DNA from: Smallanthus sonchifolius
Taxonomy: Eukaryota; Streptophyta; Magnoliopsida; Asterales; Asteraceae
Direction: 5' to 3'
Assembly (NCBI GenBank): GCA_023525975.1
Contig: CM042032.1
Coordinates: 20,776,001-20,840,000 of the forward strand
DNA: 64,000 nt
Shown: positions 44,761-55,466 of the stretch, one piece after another
Layout of the letters: each line of letters opens with the position of its first letter
Numbering within the stretch: the stretch's first letter is position 1
Notes under the pieces: model-generated
What the model was told of the DNA's origin: nothing
Seen by the model: only the letters and a program-made list of their open reading frames with translations
Database searches by the model: none
Made by a program: the position numbers and the translations under genes

Positions 44761-45943
44761 ATGGAACCTAAGCGTGGGACACCCCGTAACACTACTGGTG
44801 ACAACAACGAGACAATTTCCCCAAACATGGAACAACTAATAGCACAGCGAGTAGCTGCCGCTATAGAGCAGTATGAAGCAAACCGAAATAGCGGAGGAGG
44901 TGCAGGAGGTAGCGGTACCGCAGGGGGTAGCGGTACAGCAGGAGGTTCCGGAGGTTCCGGAGGTAATAAAAATAAATAAATAAATAAATAAGCCATAGCA
45001 CATAGTCATGATCCGAATTAATGACGTTATGACTTGTGATCCTGCAGATGCTCCAAATAGGAAGTGTACCTACAAGGCTTTCCTATCTTGCAAACCCCGC
45101 AGTTTTAATGGCACCGAGGGTGCAGTAGGACTAATGAGATGGATAGAACCTATGGAGTCGGTGATTGATATAAGTGAATGCACCGCTGATTGCGTAGTGA
45201 AGTATTCTACCTGCACGCTCACTGATAAAGCTTTAACTTGGTGGAATACTCAAATGAAGACTTTGGGGAGAGAGACGGCGTACCAATTGTCTTGGGAAGA
45301 TTTGAAAAACATGATGATTGAGGAATACTGTCCTCGGAACGAATTGCAAAAGATTGAAAATGAGATGTGGAACCTACAGATGATAGGAGATGATGTAGCG
45401 GGATACACCGACCGCTTCAATGAATTGGCACTTCTGGTACCGCATATGGTCACACCAGAACATAAGCGTGTTGAAAGGTATCTGTGGGGCCTTGCGCCTC
45501 AAATTCGTAGCATGGTAACATCATCTAATCCAATAGATGCCAAGAGTGCTATAACTTTAGCATTCAAACTAAAGGATGATGCAGTACGTAATGAATTGTT
45601 TGTGAGGAAGGAGAATGAGGAAGGTAGATCTGGGGAGAAAAGGAAATGGATGGGAAATTCAAGTAACAAATCTGGAAAACAAGAGTTTAAGAAACAAGGA
45701 ACTGTGAAGGCTTTTGCAGCCAACACAGTGGAAAGAAAGGAGTATGATAGGGGCCTACCGAGATGTAAGAGGTGTGGAAATCATCATGCCGGTGTTTGCA
45801 TCAAGTGTGGAAAATGCGACAAGTTTGGTCACACCACTCAAGCTTGTCGAACTAACAACCGATTGGGGAAAATCAAACCGGGATGTTTTGTATGTGGTGA
45901 TCTAAAACACTTCAAGAAGGATTGTCCCAAGTGGAAGAATTAG
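44761..45943 (+). CDS. G2 gag (two exons)
   Basis: Exon 1 44761-44962, exon 2 45048-45943, ending in TAG. The N-terminus MEPKRGTPRNTT leads to a Gly/Ser-rich stretch (GGAGGSGTAGGS). Splicing joins it to DAPNRKCTYKAFLSCKP and the retrotransposon gag core (WWNTQMKTL, EEYCPRNE, YLWGLAPQI). Two CCHC knuckles, CGKCDKFGHTTQAC and CFVCGDLKHFKKDC, bind RNA. It forms the particle and packages the genomic RNA. The stop directly after knuckle 2 is in frame with pol. Without splicing, the Gly-rich frame ends at 44979. No other lesions are visible. Confidence 0.8.
44963..45047 (+). other. Candidate 85-bp intron in G2 gag
   Basis: Donor GGAG|GTAATA, acceptor GATCCTGCAG|ATGCT, a branch-like AATTAATGAC about 30 nt before the AG, and AT-rich content. 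Splicing is phase 1 (G+AT) and keeps the frame, as in G1 (84 bp). Because 84 and 85 differ by one base, read-through could not keep the frame in both, which favours an intron. Confidence 0.68.
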
Positions 45944-48900
45944 AACAACGCTCATGCACCAGGGAGGGCATTTGTGATGGGTGCAAGGGACGCACGCCAG
46001 GACCCGAACATCGTCACTGGTACGTTCCCGATAAATAATCACTATGCCTCTGTACTTTTTGATTCGGGTGCGGATATGAGCTTTGTGTCGAATGATTTTA
46101 AATCCTTACTCGGTATTAAGGCCAGCAAACTAGATCAACGTTATACAATTGAATTAGCAAATGGGAAATTAATAGAAACCGGAGAGGTCTTTAGGGGTTG
46201 TACTTTATGTTTAGAAAACCGTACATTCAGTATAGACCTTCTACCCGTCGAGTTAGGGAGTTTTGATATTGTTATTGGTATGGATTGGTTAACCAAGAAT
46301 CGTGTCGAGATAGTATGTTTCGAGAAGATTGTACGTATTCCCCTACCAAGCGGAGAAATTCTTTCAATTCAAGGCGAAAGGTGTATAACGATGTTAAAAA
46401 CGATAAACTGCATGAAAGCTCATAAGTATCTACGCAAGGGTTATTGTGCATTCCTGGCTCACATCGTCGAGAAGAAACCCGAAGAACGTCGACTTGAAGA
46501 CATACCAATCGTCAGAGATTATTCCGAAGTATTTCCCGAAGACTTACCAGGAATACCACCATCAAGACAAGTCGAGTTTCGGATCGACCTAGTACCAGGA
46601 GCCACACCAGTTGCACGATCTCCGTATCGTCTAGCCCCTTCCGAGATGCAGGAACTGTCGAGTCAACTACAAGAATTACTTGACAAAGGTTTCATAAGAC
46701 CGAGTTTCTCACCATGGGGAGCCCCGGTCCTATTTGTAAAGAAAAAGGATGGAACCTTTAGAATGTGCATTGATTACAGGGAATTGAACAAGCTGACAAT
46801 CAAAAACCGGTATCCTCTTCCTCGAATAGACGATTTGTTTGATCAACTTCAAGGTTCCAGTTTCTATTCTAAAATTGATCTACGATCAGGGTATCATCAA
46901 CTGAAAATTCAGTTTGAAGACATACCAAAAACGGCTTTTAGGACTCGTTACGGTCACTACGAATTCCTAGTTATGCCATTTGGCTTGACTAATGCACCAG
47001 CTGTTTTCATGGATCTCATGAACCGCGTGTGCAAGCCGTACTTGGATAAATTCGTGATTGTGTTTATCGATGACATATTGATATATTCACGAACCAAGGA
47101 GGAACATGAATATCATTTGAAATTAATCTTGGAACTACTCAGGAATGAGAAGCTTTATGCTAAATTCTCTAAGTGTGAGTTTTGGATCCAAGAGGTTCAC
47201 TTTCTCGAACATGTCATTAATAAGAAGGGTATCCATGTGGATCCATCCAAGATTGAAGCTATCAAAAACTGGGAAGCACCAAGAACTCCGACTGAGGTGC
47301 GTCAATTTCTGGGTTTGGCAGGATATTGCAGGCGATTTATAGAGAATTTTTCAAAAATAGCCTTGCCTTTGACCACGTTAACCCAGAAGGACAAAAAGTT
47401 TGATTGGACTGATAAACAAGAATCAGCTTTTCAATTACTGAAGCAAAAACTTTGCAGTGCACCAATCCTATCCCTTCCCGAAGGGACTGACAATTTCATT
47501 GTGTACTGTGACGCATCACACCAAGGTCTGGGATGTGTGTTGATGCAGAAAGAAAAAGTCATAGCATATGCATCCAGACAACTAAAGGTGCACGAAAAGA
47601 ATTATACGACCCACGACTTGGAATTGGGTGCAGTCGTGTTTGCACTCAAGATTTGGAGACATTACTTATACGACACAAAATGTACTATATTTACAGACCA
47701 CAAGAGTCTCCAGCACATCTTTAATCAGAAAGAACTCAACATGAGGCAACGTCGTTGGGTAGAACTACTGAATGATTACGACTGTGATATCAAGTATCAC
47801 CCTGGCAAAGCAAATGTCGTAGCAGATGCCTTAAGTCGTAAAGAACGAGTTAAAACACTCCGTGTTCGTGCCCTAGAATTGACAATTCATACGAGTCTCA
47901 CGACTCAAATTCGGATGGCACAACAAGAAGCAATCAAAGAAGAAAACAGTCAGAACGAAGCTTTACGAGGAATGATAAAGCAGTTGGAACCAAAGTCAGA
48001 TGACACTTTATACTTCATGAATAGAATTTGGGTGCCATGTTTTGGTAACATACGGGAGTTGGTTATGGACGAAGCCCACAAGTCCAGGTACTCCATTCAC
48101 CCAGGTTCGGATAAAATGTATAAGGATCTGAAAGAATTCTACTGGTGGCCGAACATGAAAGGAGAAATTGCTATTTATGTCGGTAAATGCCTGACATGTT
48201 CAAAAGTAAAAGCAGAACATCAGAAACCGTCGGGATTGTTACAACAACCCGAGATACCTCAATGGAAATGGGAACAGATTTCCATGGATTTTATTACAAA
48301 GTTACCCAAGACGTCGAGCGGGTATGACACTATATGGGTAATCGTCGATCGTTTGACGAAATCAGCTCATTTTCTACCCATCAAAGAAACGGATAAAACC
48401 GAGAAACTTGCAAAGCTTTATATCAAGGAAATTGTGGCTAGGCATGGAGTACCAATTTCTATTATCTCTGATAGAGACAGCAGATTCGTGTCTAGAATCT
48501 GGAAATCGTTACAAGAAGCCATGGGCACACGTCTTGACATGAGCACGGCATATCACCCACAAACAGATGGTCAAAGTGAAAGAACCATTCAAACCTTAGA
48601 GGATATGCTCCGTGCGTGTGCAATTGACTTCGGTGGAAATTGGGATACTCATTTGCCACTAGCTGAGTTTTCATATAATAACAGTTACCACACCAGCATC
48701 AAAGCCGCTCCGTTTGAGGCTTTGTATGGTCGAAAATGTCGTTCACCGCTATGTTGGGCAGAGGTTGGCGACAAACATTTAACCGGTCCTGAAGTTATTC
48801 AAGAGACCACAGATAAGATTTTCAAAATCAAGGATCGTCTGAAGGCCGCCCGTGACAGACAAAAGAGTTACGCGGATAACAGACGAAGACCTTTAGAATT

Positions 48901-49342
48901 TCAAGTAGGAGACAAAGTCATGTTAAAGGTCTCACCTTGGAAAGTAGTTGCAAGATTTGGCAACCGTGGCAAGCTTAACCCTAGGTACGTTGGACCGTTT
49001 GAAATATTGGCTAGGGTTGGCCCTGTAGCTTACAAGCTCAAGTTGCCACAAGAACTAAACAATGTACATGATACGTTCCATGTATCAAATCTCAAGAAGT
49101 GTTTATCAGACGAGACATTAATAATACCGCCTGATGAGATTCACATAGACGACAAGTTGCACTTCATTGAGGAACCTATGGAAGTCACAGATTGGAAGGT
49201 TCAGAGAACAAGGCGCAGCCGTGTTAAGCTGGTCAAGGTACGTTGGAATTCAAAGCACGGCCCCGAGTATACGTGGGAGCGGGAAGATAAAATGAAATCC
49301 AAGTACCCGTCATTGTTTACAAAAACCACCAAGTCAGAGTGA
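45944..49342 (+). CDS. G2 pol: protease, RT, RNase H, integrase, chromodomain-like tail
   Basis: Open for 1122 codons from the first ATG (45974) and in frame with gag upstream of a TAG. Numbering from that ATG: protease DSG 30-32 (DTG in G1); RT catalytic FIDD 364-367; RNase H with YCDASH and VADALSR; integrase HHCC (HKSRYSIHPG, CLTC); integrase acids D772, D833 and E869, the last two with 35 residues between them; C-terminal GPEYTWEREDKMKSKYP, a truncated chromodomain of the Tekay type. Odd residues: HFLEHVI where G1 has HFLGHQ, and AGYCRRF for AGYYRRF. It may be expressed by read-through of the TAG, or the TAG may be a recent mutation. G1 has no stop there. Confidence 0.88.
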   Translation, partial: NNAHAPGRAFVMGARDARQDPNIVTGTFPINNHYASVLFDSGADMSFVSNDFKSLLGIKASKLDQRYTIELANGKLIETGEVFRGCTLCLENRTFSIDLLPVELGSFDIVIGMDWLTKNRVEIVCFEKIVRIPLPSGEILSIQGERCITMLKTINCMKAHKYLRKGYCAFLAHIVEKKPEERRLEDIPIVRDYSEVFPEDLPGIPPSRQVEFRIDLVPGATPVARSPYRLAPSEMQELSSQLQELLDKGFIRPSFSPWGAPVLFVKKKDGTFRMCIDYRELNKLTIKNRYPLPRIDDLFDQLQGSSFYSKIDLRSGYHQLKIQFEDIPKTAFRTRYGHYEFLVMPFGLTNAPAVFMDLMNRVCKPYLDKFVIVFIDDILIYSRTKEEHEYHLKLILELLRNEKLYAKFSKCEFWIQEVHFLEHVINKKGIHVDPSKIEAIKNWEAPRTPTEVRQFLGLAGYCRRFIENFSKIALPLTTLTQKDKKFDWTDKQESAFQLLKQKLCSAPILSLPEGTDNFIVYCDASHQGLGCVLMQKEKVIAYASRQLKVHEKNYTTHDLELGAVVFALKIWRHYLYDTKCTIFTDHKSLQHIFNQKELNMRQRRWVELLNDYDCDIKYHPGKANVVADALSRKERVKTLRVRALELTIHTSLTTQIRMAQQEAIKEENSQNEALRGMIKQLEPKSDDTLYFMNRIWVPCFGNIRELVMDEAHKSRYSIHPGSDKMYKDLKEFYWWPNMKGEIAIYVGKCLTCSKVKAEHQKPSGLLQQPEIPQWKWEQISMDFITKLPKTSSGYDTIWVIVDRLTKSAHFLPIKETDKTEKLAKLYIKEIVARHGVPISIISDRDSRFVSRIWKSLQEAMGTRLDMSTAYHPQTDGQSERTIQTLEDMLRACAIDFGGNWDTHLPLAEFSYNNSYHTSIKAAPFEALYGRKCRSPLCWAEVGDKHLTGPEVIQETTDKIFKIKDRLKAARDRQKSYADNRRRPLEFQVGDKVMLKVSPWKVVARFGNRGKLNPRYVGPFEILARVGPVAYKLKLPQELNNVHDTFHVSNLKKCLSDETLIIPPDEIHIDDKLHFIEEPMEVTDWKVQRTRRSRVKLVKVRWNSKHGPEYTWEREDKMKSKYPSLFTKTTKSE

Positions 49343-49387
49343 CAAGAACTGAATTTCGGGATGAAATTCTCTGTAACAAGGGGAGAA

Positions 49388-52237
49388 TGTGACACCCAGC
49401 ATTTCAGGTCAATATCCACATTTCATAAACGCACGTTCATAATTATTATTTCCTGATATTTTATTTTGACTAAGTAAAGTCAAGAAGTATAGCAAAGAAG
49501 TTTGTTCCAAGTCTAGTAAACCGTAAAGAGTTACTAGAAAAAGTAAGCAGGATAACCCGACTTAATGCGAACGTAAATGGTTAAATAAAATAACCAGAAA
49601 AATATATATATATATATTACACAAAATTTACGTTGAGCCAAGATTCTAATATTTTCTTCAACGAGCCATAAAATGGTTAAAAATTATAATACCGTGAAAA
49701 ATCGAAACTGAATTAAATTACCCCTTTAAAACTCTAATTGATACTGATACCATAATAAATTAATACTTAAAAATTTGTTATCATTAACCCCTAAACCTAT
49801 TTCTTGACTTTCTTGGCCGAGAGTCAGGGAGCCATTCTCCCACTTGCCTATTTCACTCAAATTCAGAGGTAGAGGAAAAACCATACCTCTTCAGTCGAAA
49901 CCTCACCTTCACTTCCAATCTTTCTCATTTTTCTTACGGCAATTTCACAATTCTCTTTCATCTCGAAGTCCAGTTTTAAAGCGAAAATCACCATAATTCG
50001 GTGTCATAAGGAGAATTTCAAGTGTTCTTGAAGAAAGCTTAGCAAAAGATTCAAGACTACTTCTCTGTTTTTCTCTAAAGATCGCCATTCTCGGTTTGAG
50101 GTAAAAACTCGATACCATCCATATTATTTGCTTTAAAACCGTAACTAAACATACAAATCGTTCAAACGCAAGTAAGATAACAAGAAAATTGTGTCAAACT
50201 CAAGATTTGAACATAAAAATATACAGAGTGAATTCTGTAAATCAAAGTGCAGATATCGAAACTATAGTTTCGATACCTGTTAGTCAATCGAAACTAGGAA
50301 GTTTCGATACCTATTGATCGAAACTAGGTAGTTTCGATACCAGTTATTCAATCGAAACTAGGAGTTTCGATACCGGTTGTTCTATCGAAACTAGGAGTTT
50401 CGATATCTATTTACTCAATTGAAACTAGGAAGTTTCGATACTTGTGTACAATCGAAACTAGGTAGTTTCGATACTATTCTTGCCAATCGAAACTAGGTAG
50501 TTTTGATACCTATTTCACTCAGTCGAAACTAGGAAGTTTCGACATCGGTTCTGTTCAATCGAAACTAAGAAAGCTTAGATACCTGTTCATCAGCCCCATA
50601 AGGCAGTAACTCAGAACTATTTTCATAACAAAACAAGGTTGGAAAAACTAAAAAGATAATTAAAACAAAAGTAATCAGATCGGCTAAGTCAAGTGAACAA
50701 ATTGCGTTTAAGACGAGTAGTCTTAACGTGTATGTTATCCTTGTGTAAATAGGATACGGATAGGCGAATCTGCCGTCATTCAAATATTTGCTAGCATTCA
50801 TACTGTCGAGGTGAGTTTCACTAATCCCCTTTTTCTAAGTTTTTGAAATGATTTGGGGTGGAAACATACTTGTAAAAGACTTTTGTGTATAAATGAATGG
50901 AACTAATGATCTGACCGTATGTATGTATTGAGGGAACATAAAGCGCTTAAAGTCCTCGTAATAAATTAGTAACCATTAGCTATGGATTTAGCCCGGGATT
51001 ATATGAATAGTACTATTGGGGGTGACGCCTCCGGTCATGGTTAGTCGCGCTAACCAGGGGTCAAAATGGCCGAATGACCGCATATTGTCTTACTCGCAGA
51101 AAGGCGAGGGGAGGCACAGAAAGTTGGGGTTTGGTTACGGTCTCGTACATTACATACTATTTTGTATTCCTTGCAAGCTTACAAATGGGGTCAATAGATC
51201 GGATTAGTAATCATATTCATTGGTAATACATATAAAAGAGTTCTGATCAAGGTAAAGTGATCAGGTTTTACACAAAAGAGTTCTGATCAGGGTAAAGTGA
51301 TCAGGTTTATCAAAAGAGTTCTGATCAGGTTAAAATGATCAGGTTTTACACAAAAGAGTTCTGATCAGGTTAAATTGATCAGGTTTATCAAAAGAATTCT
51401 GATCAGGTTAAAATGATCAGGTTTATCAAAAGAGTTCTGATCAGGTTAAAATGATCAGGTTTTACACAAAAGAGTTCTGATCAAGGTAAAGTGATCAGGT
51501 TTTACACAAAAGAGTTCTGATCAGGGTAAAGTGATCAGGTTTATCAAAAGAGTTCTGATCAGGTTAAAATGATCAGGTTTTACACAAAAGAGTTCTAATC
51601 AGGGTAAAGTGATCAGGTTTATCAAAAGAGTTCTGATCAGGTTAAAATGATCAGGTTTTACACAAAAGAGTTCTGATCAGGGTAAAGTGATCAAGTTTAT
51701 CAAAAGAGTTCTGATCAGGTTAAAATGATCAGGTTTTACACAAAAGATTTCTGATCAGGGTAAAGTGATCAGGTTTAAAGTAAAGAATTCTGATCAGGTT
51801 AAAGTGATCAGGTTTAAACGAAAGAGTACTGATCAGGTTAAAATGATCAGGTTTAACAAAGAGTTTTGATCAGCAAAAAGATCAGATTTAAACATTGGGT
51901 TTATGATAACTCTTTATAATAACTTGTGAACTCACCAACCTCGTGTTGACAGTTTTAAGTATGTTTTCAGGAAATTGAACGTGGTCATCAGGTTAGCAAT
52001 GTAGGTTACATGCATGCACGTGGATACGGCTTTTGGGAGGATTTCTCTTGTATAACTCATGGTCTTGAGTCATATTTGCGAAATCTTAAACATTTGTAAA
52101 CTCAAATTGATATTTTGTAATGTAAATATTTTAAATTCAGTTATGTATCCAATTACACGTATGTGTTTGCGGTAATCATATGCTTTGGAAACCAGTGAAA
52201 GTCGCGCCTCGCGTTTCCGCCCTGGCGGGGTGTGACA
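49388..52237 (+). repeat. 3' LTR of G2 (2850 bp)
   Basis: Begins right after AAGGGGAGAA. Repeats the features of the 5' LTR: palindromes 50254-50580 and minisatellite 51231-51890. A 6-bp GTAGAG-type insertion near 49868 is absent from the 5' LTR. Confidence 0.93.
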
Positions 52238-53158
52238 TTGTTGAACTTGTATTTGTGGAACTGGTATCTGTTGTTGTTGTGTAGGTTGTTGTGGTTGTTG
52301 CTGTTGTTGTTGTGCTGGAACGTTAACGCCTTGAGCTTGAGCAAGTTCATTAGAATGAAACCAGTTGTCATTAGGTGGTGCAACATAATCAGGATTGATT
52401 AAGTGCCCAAACAGTGGAGTATTGAATGGAATCAACGCAGCATTCTGCTGTTTCACCTTTGTACAGTCAGTAAAGATACGTTTTGACATCGGAGTCAAAG
52501 TCAATCTTATAGCATGTTGTGGAAGATCCGAAATAAGATGATTGAGTATCATTTGAATAAATCTAGGATACATCAAGAAACCTTGACTTTCAGCTGGATT
52601 TATCTGCGTTACCATCTCCCGATAAAAATAAAGAGAAAAATTGAATCATTTATTCAATGTTAAGGCCACCATTGCTGTTTGAAGAGCCATCTTCAAGCCA
52701 TCGGTACTAGCTTTTCGCGGAGAAATGCATTGTATAATCACATGCATAAAATACCTCCATTCACCAACTAATCCACCTTTCCGAGCTTGTGTATCATTTT
52801 GTCGGCCACGATAACCCATCCTTTGAAAACAACCCATAATAAGAGTGTTAGGATAAGATATTTGATCTTCAGCATTTCCACCCAAATCAAGAGCAGCACG
52901 AATCGTCTCTTCTGAAATTGTAATCTCGGTATTATTTACTGTTGCACGAAGTACATGCGGTTCCACATCGATATCTTGATGTACCGTATCCCAGAATTGT
53001 TGTATATACACCAAGCTAATATAGGGATCCGCAGATAATGCAACATGCAGTCTTGATCGATTCAGAAAATTGATGATGCCTTGAAATTGAACTGCTTCTG
53101 GCATATTAGGATCTAACAACACCACTTGATTATGCTTATATTCGACACGTCGAGCCAT
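52238..53158 (-). pseudogene. Copia-2 accessory ORF, N-terminal domain
   Basis: Starts at the ATG 53156-53158 (MARRVEYKHNQ), chosen because Copia-4 aligns from the same methionine and a 3' splice site precedes it. The domain reads VVLLDPNMPEA, IINFLNRSRLHVAL, SLVYIQQFWDT, ALDLGG, CFQRMGYRGR, YFMHVIIQCISPRK, FLMYPRFIQM, VAPPNDNWF, then a Gln-rich tract (QQQQQQPQQP) where G2 inserted. One TGA at 52646-52648 breaks it. Length from ATG to insertion is about 305 codons. It is predicted soluble and helical, with no signal peptide. The domain is shared with Copia-4; I cannot assign a biochemical function. Confidence 0.8.
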
Positions 53159-53194
53159 CTGTGAAAATATCGGACAACACAACAAACATTAGTA
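53159..53194 (-). promoter_or_regulatory. Candidate branch point and 3' splice site before the Copia-2 aORF
   Basis: Minus strand TACTAAT (53188-53194), then a T-rich run and TTTTCACAG|ATG at 53159. This near-consensus branch point and acceptor sit exactly at the aORF start, as for a spliced env-type mRNA. Confidence 0.55.
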
Positions 53195-55466
53195 TACTTA
53201 CACATATATGAAACACACATTTAATAATACACACAAACAAAAACAAAAAAAAATTCAAACAAAAAAAATTTAAAAAAATTTCCAACAAAAAAAATCACAA
53301 GTCCTTTTCACTTCTGACCCCTAGGCGAACTTAATAAGTTCGCTTAGTAGTGCAAGAGAAGTTCGCTTTGAACAAGTTCGCTTGAACCTGAGACGTTTCA
53401 AATTCAAACACAGATTTTCCAAACGTTGGCAAATCGATAGAAATCGTGAAATACGCATATAAAATCAATTGAATAACACATTATAACCAAAAATGATGAT
53501 CAATTTTATATTTAGGTCAAAAATTAGGTCAAAAACGTCCCTGAAACAGTCCGACGAAAACCGAGACTAAAAACCATCAAATACACTCAATTTAGCGGAT
53601 GAAAATCGACGAAAATACCTTTGTTAGATTCGCAATTCAATTTTGATCAAGATTCAACCAGAAAATAACACTCACAACACAGATTCAAAGTTTTGAGAAT
53701 TTTTGGTTAAGTTCGCTTAAGTTCTGAGAAGACGAAGAGAATGACAAGTTCGCCTGATTCAACCCTTATTCAGATTAAGTTTGCTTGATTAAGCGAACTT
53801 GTTAAGTTCGCTTAACAAGCCTTCGGCGAACAAGATAAGTTCGCTTCACCCTTAAGTTCGCTTCACCCCAGACTGTAGATTAAGTTCGCTTCACTGATTT
53901 AAGCGAACTTATTAAGTTCGCTTCACTGTACACAGGCGAACTTAATTACTTTTCAACCTTTTTGCCTTGAACACAAATTTTACCAACTTCAACCTTTCAA
54001 ATCTTGAACTTCCGTCAGCAACACATAGTTGATCCAATCCCGAACAATTTTAATAAAAGTTTAGAATTTTCATGGAAAGTAAAAATCAAAATCTTTTTTA
54101 ATTTTATCTATACAGACGGAAACACATCTTTTTTATTTTTCTCTGTACAAACAGAATCACATATTTTTGATTTTTATCTGAATAAACTGAAATCACATAT
54201 TTTTGGTTTGATCATCATGAGCAAGAAGATCATATTAGTATTCAATTAATTCATCACACATATTATCAATAACAATGGGTAACCTATAGTAAGAGACCAT
54301 TCAACTCAATTTTGTGCATTTTGCAACTTTTTCATTTTGAAACTCATTTAATTTGAATAATATTTGAAATGATATGCGATAAATTTCAAAGTAATAAGAT
54401 CAGATTATAAAATGCTCTTTTATTTATACCGAATTTGAAATATAAAGCCTGAATTCTTAAAATTGTCAATATTATATTATTTGAAACTATAAGCGTTTAT
54501 TTTCCAAATTCATGTGATTTAGTACCATTTAGATGATAAACATCGTGTACCCCACATATATGCCAAATAGAAAATAAATGCACTATCTTCAAGACATATA
54601 TAAGATTTTACTAAAGATTATCCAAATATTCAGAATGAGGAGACGTCACTTAGCACATGAATAGCATAATCCAAATTGGATTGTAAAGTAATCAATGAGA
54701 TTCAGAATCGAATGATTCAATGTTTTGGCTTATATTTGTGGAATCATAAGATTCAGGTAAGTGGATCCAACTGTTATCTGGATTATGAATTCAATGGAAT
54801 CAGTAAAGATGATTTATCAATATGATCCAAGGGCTAGTATATGTTTGACAGATGTTGTCAAGTACATATCTTGATTATACTTCAAATTGTATGCTTTTCG
54901 GGATATGGGCACTGAAGCAAATCGAATGAATAGTGCTAAGGACATAACCCGAAACTGATCTCATAGGAAAATCCTTATTAAAAGCTGATATTCTTTATCT
55001 GATTGTGATCTTTTAACACACACACCCAGGCATTTAATGGATTTAAATCACAGATGTAATCATATTATATTTAATTTTCACACTACTATTAGTTTCAAAA
55101 CGCTTTTAGCCTATTGACAATTCAAGTTTCAAATTTTATACACAAATTATAAAACAAATTATCAAGAATAGAGCATTCACAACACTATCATTTCTTATTT
55201 ATGCAGACATTGAAATTTAGATCAGATCAACTTATTTTAATCATTCATATATCAAGGTCTATTAAGGTCGTGTGAAATGAACTAATCACTGATGTACTAT
55301 CATTTCTTCTCAAAACCTCAAATGATGTCAAATTTTATATTTTTCAATTTGTTTTGACTTTTTATAATTTAAACTTTTTGACTGAAAATGTAAATGCAGA
55401 AATGTAATAAAGCAATAAAAGAACTTAAAAGAAAATTTTCCATGAAATTCTGATTTTGAAAAACTT
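53195..55466 (-). other. Copia-2 pol-aORF spacer with palindromes
   Basis: About 2.3 kb, AT-rich, with no credible ORF. AAGTTCGC palindromes cluster at 53328-53390 and 53703-53945, including GCGAACTTATTAAGTTCGC. The stretch 54250-55466 shows only scattered AT-rich sequence and inverted words such as GAATCATAAGATTC. Confidence 0.7.

Larger units (their letters stand above)
40755..52237 (+). mobile_element. G2: Ty3/gypsy chromovirus-like retrotransposon, nearly intact
   Basis: 5' LTR 40755-43599, PBS 43605-43617, an upstream ORF, gag with an intron, pol 45974-49342, PPT AAGGGGAGAA, 3' LTR 49388-52237. TTGTT is duplicated exactly at 40750-40754 and 52238-52242. Removing the element restores the Copia-2 aORF frame. 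The LTRs differ by roughly a dozen changes that I noticed plus a 6-bp indel, so insertion is recent. Only one in-frame stop (45941-45943) stands between gag and pol. It is the youngest and best candidate for an expressed element in the window. Confidence 0.94.

Noticed and set aside
54004..54249. Plus-strand 81-codon ORF in the Copia-2 spacer
   Set aside because: Very AT-rich, Phe/Ile/Lys-biased, no start context, absent from the homologous Copia-4 spacer.
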